The translations under genes were made by a program, and so were the position numbers. Source: Paramarasmius palmivorus (lineage: Eukaryota; Basidiomycota; Agaricomycetes; Agaricales; Marasmiaceae). From it: 64,000 bases of DNA. Below the pieces are notes generated by a model, which was given only the letters and a program-made list of their open reading frames with translations, did not search any database and had not been told where the DNA came from. This document shows positions 33,603 through 45,056 of this stretch, in pieces; the first letter of the stretch is position 1, and each line of letters starts with the position of its first letter. The stretch spans positions 1 to 64,000 of the forward strand of contig JAYKXP010000139.1 of assembly GCA_037176845.1 (NCBI GenBank), in the 5' to 3' direction.

Positions 33603-34136
33603 CTAAAGCCGTCACTTTGCGACAGAAGTACCATGTAATGTTTGGAACATATATCATCATTTTGCCATACTATTTGTTAATCAGTGCACTGCAAGATTTC
33701 CTTCCACAATTCAGAGTATTTCCTCCCTGTTTTTGATACACATTCACTGTATCTCTCCGTGAGCTTGAAAGTGCCACCTCAGATCTAACTGCCACTTGCC
33801 AGTTCGTCACGTGAAAGCTTGCGGTTGAGCAATGTAGAGAATCCTGTACCTACAGTAGTTAATTAGATGCATATTGATTGAGCAAGGTAGCTTAAGTTTG
33901 AAGCAAACATCGAATTTGAATGTGGTGGGCATATACAAGCACACGGACCAAGTTTGGAAGTGCTGAAACTGCGATGTGAAGGTCAAAACTAGATTTATAT
34001 GTGAATAAGTACGAGTACATCTAACCTGCGCTCCCAGGCGCGAGTAAGCTACGTGGACACACAATCTACTTCTACAATACGTCTCGATTGCGAAGTTCAA
34101 CAGGAAGGTGATGGGGCAGAAGCAGCGTGAATAGCC
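33603..34136. other. Intergenic, no gene seen
   Basis: AT-rich spacer between a plus-strand and a minus-strand gene that converge here. The minus frame 33807-34199 shows no motif. Confidence 0.4.
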
Positions 34137-36922
34137 TAAGGCTTGGTTGAAACGCTTAGTCCTGGTACAGAGGTCCCTGGGAGCCATACTCGTGAACACA
34201 CAGCAAGGAATTGGTCCGCCAGTCTGTCATTTTTAGCAGCAATTTCGGTGCTACGTCTGACATATTTGATGCTATCTTTCCACCCCCGAGCGCTATACAG
34301 CGTAGCAGAGTCGTTCTCTATTTGCTTGAGCCGAGTCTGGAACCACGTTTCCGCAGAGGATGACCAGTAGCCAACATTGAAGCCTGAATTCTTCCACGAG
34401 CTTGGCTTTGGCCACCAAGATTTTTTTGAAACTGTGGACGTGCCATCACGCTTCTTTTCCGCTGTAATAAAAGAGATCAGAACTGAGAATGAAAGGAATA
34501 CTACATCGAGTGTTTACCTTGGACATCATAGGCACCACACACAAGGTCTAGCTCCTCCTCTGTGAGCTGATCGTCCCAGTACTGGCCAGACTCAGTCATG
34601 ACACACTCCCCGTAACCTCGCAGCTCAGGAGCACTTTCCGCAGGTCCTGCACCATCCCAGGATATGACGCTACGCGCGATTCTTCCAACAATACCACCGA
34701 GCCGAAGTGCAGCTTGGCCTCTTGGAGTATGAAGGAAACGATTCCTATGGTGGACATAGGTTATGTAGTCGAGAGACTCAAACTTGTGGTTCTTTGTGCG
34801 GTAACCTAAATATGAAGGACTTCGAAATCTTGGATTTGCACGTGGACGGCTGGACACACAGGTTTTAACGAATGTTCGGAACACCATTCCCCGCTCTATA
34901 AGTTTTGGTATCAACTCCTTTGCTGAATGCCCCCAGCCGCGCCTGACTACTTCGAGAACATTAGCCGCATTTGGGATAGCGAGCTGGAAGTCGGCTTCGT
35001 CAGAACCCCAATGAAGAAGATAGTATTTCGTCTCGGGAGACGCAACAGTTGATATTTTGAAAGGCCAGGACTCCTGTATCACACAGTCCTTGTTGCTCGA
35101 AAAAAGGTCAAGGGTTTCCCGCCAGTTGACAGAAAGAAGGTCCGACTCGTGACAGAAAACCGAGATGAAAGTGCAGAAGGATTCGCGAAATTCGGGGGTG
35201 GTAGTCTCATTGATAGCACCGACGAGTTTCTGGGCATCGGACCATGAAACTGGGGACGTGGATAGTCCAGTACTGGAATTAGCGATCATACCAAAACGGT
35301 AACGTGCAATATCTTGTACAGCTGACATCTGCACAGTATACTGAAGCTCTTCCTCGTACGGTTGACAGTAGAGACCGGATGAGTATTCGGTGGATGTTTT
35401 TTTCGTGGTATCTGGAACATTAACAGCCGCCGAGTGTTCATCGACATGAATTGGGGTAAATGCTTCATCATCGTCATCGTCAAAATCTTCAATGTCGTCC
35501 CCGAACTCTGTGCAGACGTCCCATTCATCACGCACGGAATCGTATCGACGCTGATCACGACCATACCGGCTCCAGTAGTACTGGTAGTTGTGTCGGCCTG
35601 CGAAAATTCTGATTCTATGCCCAGAATCGTAGACCCAGTAGAAAACTACGGCACCACGTTTGCCCGGAGGAAGATCCTCTCGAGCGTGGGCCTCCCTCTG
35701 CAGCCTAGAAGCACGTCTATTTTCGCTCTCAGACAACAAATACTTCTCACGAGAAGCTTCTCGTCGCCTGAAGAACTGGACATAGTGCTCATTCGGTAGC
35801 TGGCCCGTCCCTTGATTGACCGGTGGCATTGGCATGGTATCCAGACCGCTCGAAGGAGAATCCGCATGAACGTCCATCGAGGAGATCTTCACCAAAGGGG
35901 CCTGTTTCATTTCCATGGCTGCGGCAATCTCTTCGTGACTGGGGATATAGTCATCCATAATGCGGGGAGCATTGGCAAGTTGATTGCGCTTGCCCCAAGA
36001 CAGAGCGGAGGGTATGTTGAAACGTGCCATGACCGGTACGTAGGAAAAACAGCCAGAAGCCTCTTTTACATCAACAAAGGCGCCAATGTAAGGCGATTCA
36101 AAGGCTGTCGACCGCCAGTCATTCATCCAGACCGCCGATATTTGGAGATCCTGCTGAATAAACCCGAGTACTTCCTCGGTAGTAAATATAGCATCGACGG
36201 TGTCGGACTTTGCAACAAGTTCCCGATGGTACTGGAAATATCGGGCAAAGAAATTTATGACTCCCAAGAGTGCCATGAAGGCATCTCTGGACGCTAAGGC
36301 CTGACGACGAGCAATGGCCTCGGATTTGTGCTTTCATATGTATCCGAACTGTCTCGGCCATGGCCAAAGGCGAAAACGACGCGATAAGGGGACACGCGAT
36401 ATCTGGAGCAGACGGTTATATAGAGAGTGAAGGTTGACTTCAAGGGATTCCCACTGATCGATTGTTGATTGTGTGAGTATGTAGTGACCATCCGTGTCGA
36501 GGACGACAGGTAGGGTGCGAAAGGTGTGGTTGAGAGGCTTGAGCCAATCCGAGGCTAAAGGATTACGAGCTGGAATGAAAGCTAGATAGGGAGTATCTTC
36601 AAACATCCAACGCGGGTTTTGGAAGTCGGATATGGAGTGCTGGGACTGAGGGACAAGGGAAGACTTTGGGGGTAACATGGGAAAGTTCTGGGGAAAATAT
36701 TCTCCGACTCTGACAAAAACATCCTCATTGACCAGCGCAACGCGGCCTTGGGTGTGTAAAGATTGGGGAAGGGAGCTTAACGAGTAGTGAGCAAGTAAAT
36801 AGCGACGTGAAACATTTTACCCACCTGCTGTCCTTTGTATTTCCCGATAAATTTGCCATTGCAGTTGAAGATTGACGATGAGATGTAGGCTCGTGCCGAC
36901 GAATAGAGACTGCGACGAAGAG
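34137..36922 (-). pseudogene. Lineage-specific family gene X, one premature stop
   Basis: The first recognisable exon lies in the inverted-repeat arm (from 36825 upward, ...LIVNLQLQWQIYREIQRTAG). It splices over 36747-36824 to GRVALVNEDVFVRVGEYFPQ and a long exon down to 34518, then over a 56 bp intron to 34137-34461 (SWWPKPSSWKNSGFNVGYWS). Typical blocks are YLAFIPARN, GAFVDVKEASG, PGKRGAVVFYWV, QRRYDSVRDEWDVCTEF followed by a 9-residue acidic run, then LRLGGIVGRIAR and EEELDLVCGAYDV. I recall many uncharacterised agaricomycete proteins with this block order; no function is known to me. The frame is open for about 860 codons except one TGA at 36334-36336 (complement), between RQFGYI and KHKSEAIARR, a position explained by CGA to TGA. 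The copy is therefore a young pseudogene unless the stop is read through. Confidence 0.7.
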
Positions 36923-37953
36923 CGAGCAAGCGTGCAAAACGAAGGGTTAACCCTTCGGAGCACCAGTAGATATCGAAGATCAACGCGTAAGTATGCAAAA
37001 CGAAGGGTTAACCCTTCGGAGCACCAGTAAGTAATCTAGATGAACGCCAGATGAACGTTGAAACTTGAACGCTCGCAGACGCGGAATTGATTGATCATGT
37101 GTTGCTGATTAATCATTATCTAATCTTCAAGAGCTTGACGTCTCCCGCGTCTTTTCCACCGTTCTACTCTACTCTCTACAGCTATCACCTAGAACAGTGC
37201 TCCGGAGTGTTAACACTCCGTATGCACCGAAGAAATAGGCGACTCGGATGCTCTGGGTATTCTGGATGGTTAACCATCCAAATATATCACAGGATCTGTC
37301 AAAAAGCTCAGGCGGTTTCAATTATCATGAGGTCGACTTTGTGTCTTTGGACCTCCAAGGCCTCAATTGCGAGCTTCACGAGTCAAGGTATGTCTTGTAT
37401 CTTGGTTATCTTGGTGGAGCTGACGTCTCGAGCTTCATTAGCTTTCAGTTACAGCTACTCTTCGCAACGACTGCGTGGTGGAAAATCGAAGGGGACATGA
37501 CCATACGAGCGTCCTGGCAGCTACAGTGAACGATCCAGTGGGGATGATGTTGTGTCGTATATCCCCAGTGAATCTGGTGAACTCACTGTACGCCTTCCTG
37601 CTCATTGCGTCTCATGAATCCCTTCTGGTCTCCCTGCGTCACGACATAACCCGGCCTTCCAATAGCTTGCATTCGGAGATCTTTAAGCCAGTGCCAGAAC
37701 CTCTCTATGCTCTCATGATGGCGCACTTTCGCATCCTGTCAACCCTCAACACCGCAGTGCAGGAGTGCAAACCTAGTGGTGTCACCTAATCATCCAAACA
37801 TACCAATATATATTCACCGCGGCTGTAGCGAAGGTCCCCCGGACATCTTGGACAAAGTCGCAAATATTGAATACTGGAGACAGGGGAGGCACAGGTAGGT
37901 ATTTGCCACCTTTCTTTATTGATCATCACCTCAAAGAATGTATACATAGATAT
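36722..37953 (-). repeat. Left arm of a 1.23 kb inverted repeat (copy B of the palindrome element)
   Basis: 1232 bp whose reverse complement recurs at 41423-42655. Every stretch that I compared by eye was identical, including six open frames of 70-137 codons that translate identically in both arms. It carries palindromes at 36940-36957, 37001-37018, 37203-37220 and 37263-37280. The outer end is inside gene X (its first intron and ten codons of the next exon). The inner end is 34 bp past the stop codon of the gene at 37987. Confidence 0.92.
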
Positions 37954-37986
37954 TCGTCTCCTCTAACGATATGCTACTAGCGCCTT

Positions 37987-38587
37987 CTAGATATCCTCCA
38001 TATCCTGTACGATCAGTCCGCCCACCTCAAGTTCCTCTCTATCCACACGTTCGAAGGCAGCTCTTAACGTCATGATGTTGGTTTGTTCCCGGTGCTTCCA
38101 CAAGACCTCCGCCCTCACATCACGTCTCACGCTACCTCCCGTATCTGGAGGTCCACTCCAGAATCCGTCAAATGCGTCATATAACTCTCGTAGCTCATCC
38201 AGTTCTTCTCTCTGTCTATGAGAAATGCGGGGGGTGATCCACTGTCGAATTGTGCAAGGCATTGCGTAGCGGCGATGGTCGAATAACCTGCACTATAAAT
38301 GGTAGGTAAGCAGGCTTACCCAAACAGACACTATGGAGCCGACAAACCACTCGATAAATCCTAGCAACATTGGCCCACTCCTCTTGGCCCAGATCGACCT
38401 GGAGCTTACCAAAGCAGTGTCCCGGCTCAAGAGGTAAGCTACGATAGCCAATGATGCGGGCTACTTTGTCGATTTCATCAATCAGCTTTTCCTCAATTTC
38501 CTCCCGAATCAACGACACCTCCAGAGTGGAGAGCGAACCAATGGAAAGAGGGAGGATGCAGGGTTGTTGAGCGCAGAAAAAAGGCAT
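37987..38587 (-). CDS. Hypothetical protein, two exons
   Basis: Exon 1 from ATG 38585-38587 reads MPFFCAQQPCILPLSIGSLS...EEIEEKLIDEIDKVARIIGY to about 38320. Exon 2 reads about YAMPCTIRQWITPRISHRQR followed by EELDELRELYDAFDGFWSG and ends IVQDMEDI at 37987. Both look coding and mainly helical. The consensus donor (GTAAGC) and the likely acceptors join them out of phase by one base, so either the intron is placed wrongly or the gene is frameshifted. It lies inside the large inverted repeat, next to its left arm. No family recognised. Confidence 0.45.
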
Positions 38588-39153
38588 TATGAAGAAGCTG
38601 TGGGTGATTGCGAGCCTGCTTTGTATGTGCTTTAGAGATCCCGTAATATATGGACTCGATAATGTGAAATATAGATTTTTACTGATCCTCAACGGCGTAG
38701 AGCCCCCGATTTTGTTTCACAAATGTCAGTGCCGTGCGACGTGCGTCCAGTGGAATCTGGATAGATCCTTCTATTATTGGCCTAACCGGGCCTGAGGCAC
38801 GTATTGGACCTCGGACCTCGGACGTTGTGTCAAATGCAGTGCAGCTTGTTCTATCGATCGGCACGCACACGACACGAGCAGGCTCCAGATGGCCATGGCG
38901 AAGCCAGCCACATTCGAACCAATTCTTTGATAACAGTATCATGGTTCATGCATGTACATTAAAACACCTACAACTCAATCAATGATGTGACTAGTTTATT
39001 ACATGCCAAATTTGGAATGTCACAATCAAACTCGAATCGCAATGAGGCACCAACATCCTATTCTAGATCTAGTCAACCACCAGTACCTCTCCTCAGCGCT
39101 CAGTACTGGCGACAGCTTGAAATCTGAAGTCTAGCTATAAGCTCAGGATCGTA
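38588..39153. other. Intergenic, possible divergent promoter region
   Basis: Separates a minus-strand gene (start 38587) and a plus-strand RING gene (start 39154). Contains a short GGACCTCGGACCTCGGAC repeat near 38808. No coding sequence seen. Confidence 0.4.
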
Positions 39154-39946
39154 ATGGAGCACGAAAGCAGATTCTTGTCGGGGGCCGTTGAGCCCAGGTT
39201 AGAACAGGTTAGTCATTTTCGTGGCGAAGCAACTTGAAAGTATAGCTGAAGTGGCACCCAGGATAATCCGACATTGGTCATCGAAAGACTCGAGAAAGAA
39301 GTCACCGAATTACGGGAAAACCTTGAACGGTATCAAAAACAGGATTCGAAAATGGAGCACAAAGTGAGTCGCATCTGTCCCTGTCATATCTTGAAGCACT
39401 GAACGTAGTTCATAGATTTCCCGTCTTAGAGGCGTAAGGCGGTATCAACAAGAAAGCATAACCTCATCTGACATTGCCTACTATAAGACGAAATTGGAGC
39501 TACAACGGCAGTTGGAAAGGACGGAGGCGAAGCGTAAAAAAGTCGCCAACATGCTCATAGCATGTATGCAAGAAAACACGAAGTTGAAGAATGCTCGAGT
39601 AAGCGACTGCTAACATACGACCATGCTCATCAACGCTCAAGTGCTCACCATTGATACAGATTCCCATTGCCAAGGTGAAAGAAGCGGTGCAGTGTGAGAT
39701 CTGCTATGAGCCCATGTCTCAAGCCGTCATGTATGTCGCCCACTGCTCAGAGAAACCTCAAACTGACAACGATACAGGATACAAGGTTGTGGACACTCAT
39801 TCTGCTCAGGGTGCCTTGAGAAATGGCGTCGAAAGCAACCAGAATGCCCTTCTTGCAGGAAGCCTATCAAAACAGAGCCTCAGAAGAACTACACGCTCCA
39901 AGCTGTAGAGGAACTCATCGGCGAAAGCGAGATCATCGTGTTGTAA
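39154..39946 (+). CDS. Coiled-coil plus C-terminal RING finger protein, 192 aa
   Basis: Five exons, all in frame: 39154-39207, 39262-39363, 39416-39598, 39660-39730 and 39778-39946. Residues about 20-115 form a charged coiled coil (VIERLEKEVTELRENLERYQ, LELQRQLERTEAKRKKVANM). The RING spans about 126-170: CEIC, a 14-residue loop, CGHSFCSGCLEKW, CPSC, with C-x2-C, C-x-H, C-x2-C and C-x2-C ligands. The layout (coil then RING) is that of a homodimeric E3 ubiquitin ligase; function is inferred. It converges with a second coil-RING gene at 40118-41020, and both lie between the arms of the inverted repeat. Confidence 0.85.
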
Positions 39947-40117
39947 CAAGTTCATTCGTACCGTTCCGTGTCAGTAGCAGCAGTGCATGTAGCTTCAACA
40001 TCTTGTAATTGCCTGTCTGTGTATAAAGCATCATTATATTGAACCCACCACAAGTATGCTATTCTCAGTAAGTAGGTAGTCACGATTGAATTATATACAA
40101 GAGATTGCTTTGAAGGC

Positions 40118-41020
40118 TCAGTCAATGTCCTTTAGAAAAGCCAGTAACTTCGTGAGATTGAGGAAATTACGGCAACATGGAGGGTCCGACTCTAGGACAT
40201 CGCGACAGAAGGGGCAGGAATTCCCTCCGCTCGCTCTCCAAGTTCCCAGACATGGCTGACAACAAGTCTGTCCACAGAGAAATCTATTTAGACATCAGTG
40301 TTATGACCTGTTCGGAAAGAGGTGCAACCTACGTGACCGGAAGGATTTGTTCGCTGTATTCCTCTTCACATATATCACATTTCCAAAGGAATTCTACTGA
40401 AGACTTCAGCGCTCGAATGTATTGGTTCTGACTGTCGAGCAAACTCTTTGCTTGTGCTAAGTCTATCCCGAGGGCGAAATCGTACTATAGGGATTGAACG
40501 AGCGAATGAACATGAGCAGGTTAACAGCAAACTAACAGAGCACTCACATCTCTCAGCTTGGATATTTCATCATCCCGCGCTTTGACATCCTCTTCCTGCG
40601 CTTTGACATTCTCGAAGAGGGCTCTGTTTTCCCTCTCGTGTTCCTCGACCATGCGCTCTAGTTCAGTAATGGACTGATGATATTGGGTAAATCCTGAAAG
40701 GAGAATCAAAGTGCGGAAACTTACATTTCTCGCTCGCGCAAGCTCGTTCTCGGCATCGTGTTGCCGCGCCTCCGCAGTGCGTTTGAGATGCCTGAGCATG
40801 TCGACATCCTATCGAAAGACCTTCAACGTCAATGCCCTAGCTGAACCAAACTTGACTGACATACCAGATTTAGTCTCGTTATTTCTCGGGTCAAAGTGGC
40901 ATCTCCCTCTTGTAAATTGGAAGCCTTGGCAACTCTTGTTTGCGAGGCAAGCGGTCGTTTTTTACCAGGGCAGTGCAGGCCATCCGTTGGTGAAGCTGGG
41001 GGCATGTTGGTGAATGGCAT
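40118..41020 (-). CDS. Coiled-coil plus C-terminal RING finger protein, 227 aa
   Basis: Five exons: 40865-41020, 40725-40808, 40548-40673, 40333-40484 and 40118-40283 (40284-40332 intron). Total 684 bp, frame kept. Start MPFTNMPPASPTDG. Coiled coil over about 40-160 (MLRHLKRTAEARQHDAENEL, ELERMVEEHERENRALFENV, AQEEDVKARDDEISKL). The RING reads CDIC, a spacer, LCGQTCCQPCLGTW, CPFC; the usual C-x-H position reads CGQT, so the central histidine is replaced by Thr or the pattern is C4C4-like with the extra CC. Zinc binding at that site may differ from the canonical finger. It is convergent with the neighbour at 39154, with 171 bp between stop codons. Confidence 0.82.
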
Positions 41021-41422
41021 CTCGAAGTACTCGTTCTGTCCTATATATACGACGTTTAGGCGTGTATCTCTCAAACAAAGGGGTGCACATACACCAATTG
41101 TGGTTTGCATACCAACAGAGATATGCAGTGCATTGACCCGCCACGTAATGTCATTATTGTCCGGAATTACTTGGCCTTCTTTGTACAGACCTGGGATTAA
41201 TGTCGGTCATAATTCCATTATGAACGGTCCAGTCCGTTGGTGGTAGCAATAGTCGTGGAATTGAAATGGAGACTGATTAAAGGTGGCTTGACTCCGAGAG
41301 CGTAGTTACTGGTAGGATGAAATCGCCCTTTGTCCACGAAGGTCCATAACAGGTTCTCAATGCTCTCGATCGTCACCATCTTGCTTTGAGCTCTTTGCAG
41401 TTCTAAAGGGATCAGCGTCGTT
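41021..41422. other. Spacer between RING gene and right repeat arm
   Basis: No gene supported. The minus frame 41218-41457 (VTIESIENLLWTFVDKGRFH) looks weakly coding and runs into the arm; it may be a fragment cut by the inverted duplication. Confidence 0.35.
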
Positions 41423-42655
41423 ATATCTATGTATACATTCTTTGAGGTGATGATCAATAAAGAAAGGTGGCAAATACCTACCTGTGCCTCCCCTGTCTCC
41501 AGTATTCAATATTTGCGACTTTGTCCAAGATGTCCGGGGGACCTTCGCTACAGCCGCGGTGAATATATATTGGTATGTTTGGATGATTAGGTGACACCAC
41601 TAGGTTTGCACTCCTGCACTGCGGTGTTGAGGGTTGACAGGATGCGAAAGTGCGCCATCATGAGAGCATAGAGAGGTTCTGGCACTGGCTTAAAGATCTC
41701 CGAATGCAAGCTATTGGAAGGCCGGGTTATGTCGTGACGCAGGGAGACCAGAAGGGATTCATGAGACGCAATGAGCAGGAAGGCGTACAGTGAGTTCACC
41801 AGATTCACTGGGGATATACGACACAACATCATCCCCACTGGATCGTTCACTGTAGCTGCCAGGACGCTCGTATGGTCATGTCCCCTTCGATTTTCCACCA
41901 CGCAGTCGTTGCGAAGAGTAGCTGTAACTGAAAGCTAATGAAGCTCGAGACGTCAGCTCCACCAAGATAACCAAGATACAAGACATACCTTGACTCGTGA
42001 AGCTCGCAATTGAGGCCTTGGAGGTCCAAAGACACAAAGTCGACCTCATGATAATTGAAACCGCCTGAGCTTTTTGACAGATCCTGTGATATATTTGGAT
42101 GGTTAACCATCCAGAATACCCAGAGCATCCGAGTCGCCTATTTCTTCGGTGCATACGGAGTGTTAACACTCCGGAGCACTGTTCTAGGTGATAGCTGTAG
42201 AGAGTAGAGTAGAACGGTGGAAAAGACGCGGGAGACGTCAAGCTCTTGAAGATTAGATAATGATTAATCAGCAACACATGATCAATCAATTCCGCGTCTG
42301 CGAGCGTTCAAGTTTCAACGTTCATCTGGCGTTCATCTAGATTACTTACTGGTGCTCCGAAGGGTTAACCCTTCGTTTTGCATACTTACGCGTTGATCTT
42401 CGATATCTACTGGTGCTCCGAAGGGTTAACCCTTCGTTTTGCACGCTTGCTCGCTCTTCGTCGCAGTCTCTATTCGTCGGCACGAGCCTACATCTCATCG
42501 TCAATCTTCAACTGCAATGGCAAATTTATCGGGAAATACAAAGGACAGCAGGTGGGTAAAATGTTTCACGTCGCTATTTACTTGCTCACTACTCGTTAAG
42601 CTCCCTTCCCCAATCTTTACACACCCAAGGCCGCGTTGCGCTGGTCAATGAGGAC
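41423..42655 (+). repeat. Right arm of the 1.23 kb inverted repeat (copy C)
   Basis: Reverse complement of 36722-37953. Palindromes at 42096-42113, 42156-42173, 42358-42375 and 42419-42436; the last two sit in a tandem duplication of about 61 bp that starts GGTGCTCCGAAGGG. The outer end carries gene X's first exon, intron and codons GRVALVNEDV, then switches to unrelated sequence at GAGGACGT. The window holds no other copy of this end, so the X locus is the likely source and this arm the derived copy. Confidence 0.92.
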
Positions 42656-43565
42656 GTGTCCCCTAATGACATAGGCGCGTGCCAGCGCCTGCTTGAGCAG
42701 TATAGGAACGAACTTCATGCTGCCAACAAATTCTTGTGCTGCTCGCGTAGTCATTCTGGGGCAGACTTAATCCAAATCGTAAACTCACTCAATTACGACA
42801 TCATGCAAATCTCAGCATCGATGTCGTCTGCATTGAGTGAGCTGGCGACCTCAAAAAGCGTGCACTACCGAAGATCCGGCGAGCTACTCAAGTTCCTAGC
42901 TCCGCCTATTTTTGAAATGATTCGCAGTCTCGATTCCGACACCAGAGAGGTTGCACTATAGGTCGCGTTGCAATCCGCAATGGTGTATCATTGTGTGATG
43001 GGAATCAAGGCCTGGTCGCCTGTCGAAGAGGATAGCGCTCTGCTGCATAAGATTTATCAACGACAGAGTCAGTCTCAGTCACCTCTGAGGTCGCACGTTT
43101 TGTTAATTTTCATTATTTCTAGGCTTGTCTCCTGTTACTTGTCGATGGCGAGCGATCACAAAGATGTACAGCAAATTTGCTTTCGCCGAGATCGTGAAGG
43201 AGAGAATACAAGCCTCTATTCTTCGTTCTATTACCGACATCGCCCATGCCGCTGGTGTACGCCCTATCAAACAAGGATTTCAATCCAATGTTCAGGCCGA
43301 TATCATCTGGCTGGTAACCAAGGCCGTCGAAATTGACAGGGTCTTGAGCACAGAAATGACCTCAGAGGAATTCACGGTATTCGTGGCACCACTGGGTGAA
43401 GCGTTTGATCAAGGGCGCATGGAGACTGTTTACCGTGAAGACACTGGCTGGGTCTTGTGTACCACAGACATGGGGCTTTGTTGCAGGGCCGCGAATGGAG
43501 AAGGGACGTCAGTTTACCAGATTGTGTTAAAGCCAAAGGTAGTGTTGGACCAGGCTTTTATATAG
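42630..43565 (+). pseudogene. Chimeric gene: gene X first exon fused to lineage-specific family Y, one premature stop
   Basis: The repeat arm supplies a first exon (to 42551), an intron (42552-42629) and GRVALVNEDV; translation continues in frame into SPNDIGACQRLLEQYRNELH. The Y part goes on with LLKFLAPPIFEMIRSLDSD, ALQSAMVYHCVMGIKAWSP, an intron near 43091-43123, then CRWRAITKMYSKFAFAEIVK and METVYREDTGWVLCTTDMGL, ending at 43565. From memory the WRA(I/M)T and VLCTT(D/E)MGL blocks recur in uncharacterised agaricomycete proteins. A TAG at 42959-42961 interrupts ...REVAL and VALQSAM..., explained by CAG to TAG. Transcription from the captured promoter is plausible but untested. Confidence 0.62.
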
Positions 43566-43784
43566 AATGCACGCATCCTTGTTTGTCGCACGCCCTCTGT
43601 GTATTGATATAAACAAACTGCAATTGAACAGGTACAACTACAGCTACTCTATTGCAAGACACCGAACATCCTCCCCAGTGATTGAACGATTGAAGAACGT
43701 TTTCGGCCGCCCAAAACAAGATCCTGGCAAACGAGGCATGCTATACACTCGCCCCTCTGCTTCTTGCATAGCGTTGACTCGTGT

Positions 43785-45056
43785 TCATGATCCAGATATT
43801 CTATCTGGACACTTGTCAGTGGATAATGTATGTAAGAATAGCATACTCACCCCGTCGTCGGCAAGAGGATCGCTGAAAAGGTAGCTCTGTTCGGAGTCTT
43901 GATCTTGCGCACGCCCAGGGTTCGGAATACATGGTGCGAAGTCAGTCGCTGATCTTCGTGCAGGAAGAATGCCTTGTGTCCCCCTTTCGACTAATAAGTC
44001 ATCCAACCTCTTGAGAGGTTCTGGTATAACTGTCGCGCTGAGAAAATAGTCACACCGAGTAAAATTTCTAGGGAATGATCCTAAATACCTACAGCCTTTC
44101 TCCAGCGACTTGGGTCACGGATAACAGTTCCAGATGTTCGACCCGTTGGTACAATGCCGCCAGGCTACGCGCATCTCTCTCACTATTTTGCTTTAGCACT
44201 GCAAGCTCCTCCACAAACTCATCCAAAGACTGCTGATAGCGCAACCACTGTCGAGGAATCTCGTGGTGTCTTTTCAGGACGTCTGTTACCTGTCGTCGTA
44301 GATTCCTCATCGTTGCTGATTGAACACTCGCCTGGATAGTATTAAACCGGACCATGTTGTACAGTTGGTTTATATCGGCCTGGAAGTTCGCAAAGCAAGC
44401 CTGTCCATAAACGAAATAAGCACGGTCTTGTTGTATTGGGAAAGGATAAAACTCACGTCCACGAGCCTTTCAAGGCGCTTTGTTAGCCCGAGGATATCAG
44501 CTACGGCTCGACGAAACCGATAGCTATCACCCTCCATGTGATCATAACTGCTAAGTGGTCATTGCAAGTCCGGTCAACAAAAGTAAGATACTAACTGCTG
44601 TAATTGCGACTTCATGCTTTCATTACTACTATGCATTTCAGACAATTCCCGTCGCATAGTCGAATTATCCACGAGTAATGCTTTCAATCTTCTCTCGGAG
44701 ACTTCAAGCTGTCCAGTAAGTTCATCCGCCAGTGCTAGCGCACTCTCCAGATTGGACGCGAGCAGTACGTTGACATCATCTCGAAAACAAGAACTGTGTG
44801 CCTCCCTGACTACTCATTGAGGGACTGACAATTGAGGACATTGAGAACCTACATTTTCGATGGGCTGTCGACTACCAAGGCAAAGGACTGAAGTATTCAG
44901 TAAGCAAGTCAAATTTGACGAGGAAGTGGAACTCACACCGCGCTGGATTAATATTCGTGTTCGTTGGTTACCTGTTGGTGGTCACACTTCAATTCGATAT
45001 TCCCTTGAGATTGAGGGTCGTCCCTGAACTGTTGGCACTCGGTACTTACTATTCAT
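43785..45056 (-). CDS. Coiled-coil hypothetical protein
   Basis: Minus-strand gene with several small exons; start probably ATG 45054-45056 (MNRNIELKCDHQQ). A clear coiled-coil exon reads FRDDVNVLLASNLESALALA, QLEVSERRLKALLVDNSTMR (about 44590-44800). It is followed by DSYRFRRAVADILGLTKRLE, then TMRNLRRQVTDVLKRHHEI and QSLDEFVEELAVLKQNSERD (44100-44355), then IPEPLKRLDDLLVERGTQ and a short last exon (CPDRISGS, stop at 43785-43787). All joins use consensus sites, but the first two junctions are uncertain in phase. The order (N-terminal coil, long helices, short tail) resembles the coil portions of the nearby RING genes but has no RING. Function unknown. Confidence 0.52.

Noticed and set aside
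37087..37789. Protein-coding gene inside the palindrome element arms
   Set aside because: Several frames are open (for example those reading VNDPVGM), but no single exon chain with consistent phase and start could be built. Kept only as an observation on the element.
36722..42655. Foldback-type transposon with long terminal inverted repeats
   Set aside because: No target duplication flanks the arms (left flank ends AAAAACAT, right flank starts ACGTGTCC), and the outer arm end is ordinary coding sequence of gene X. An inverted duplication explains it better.
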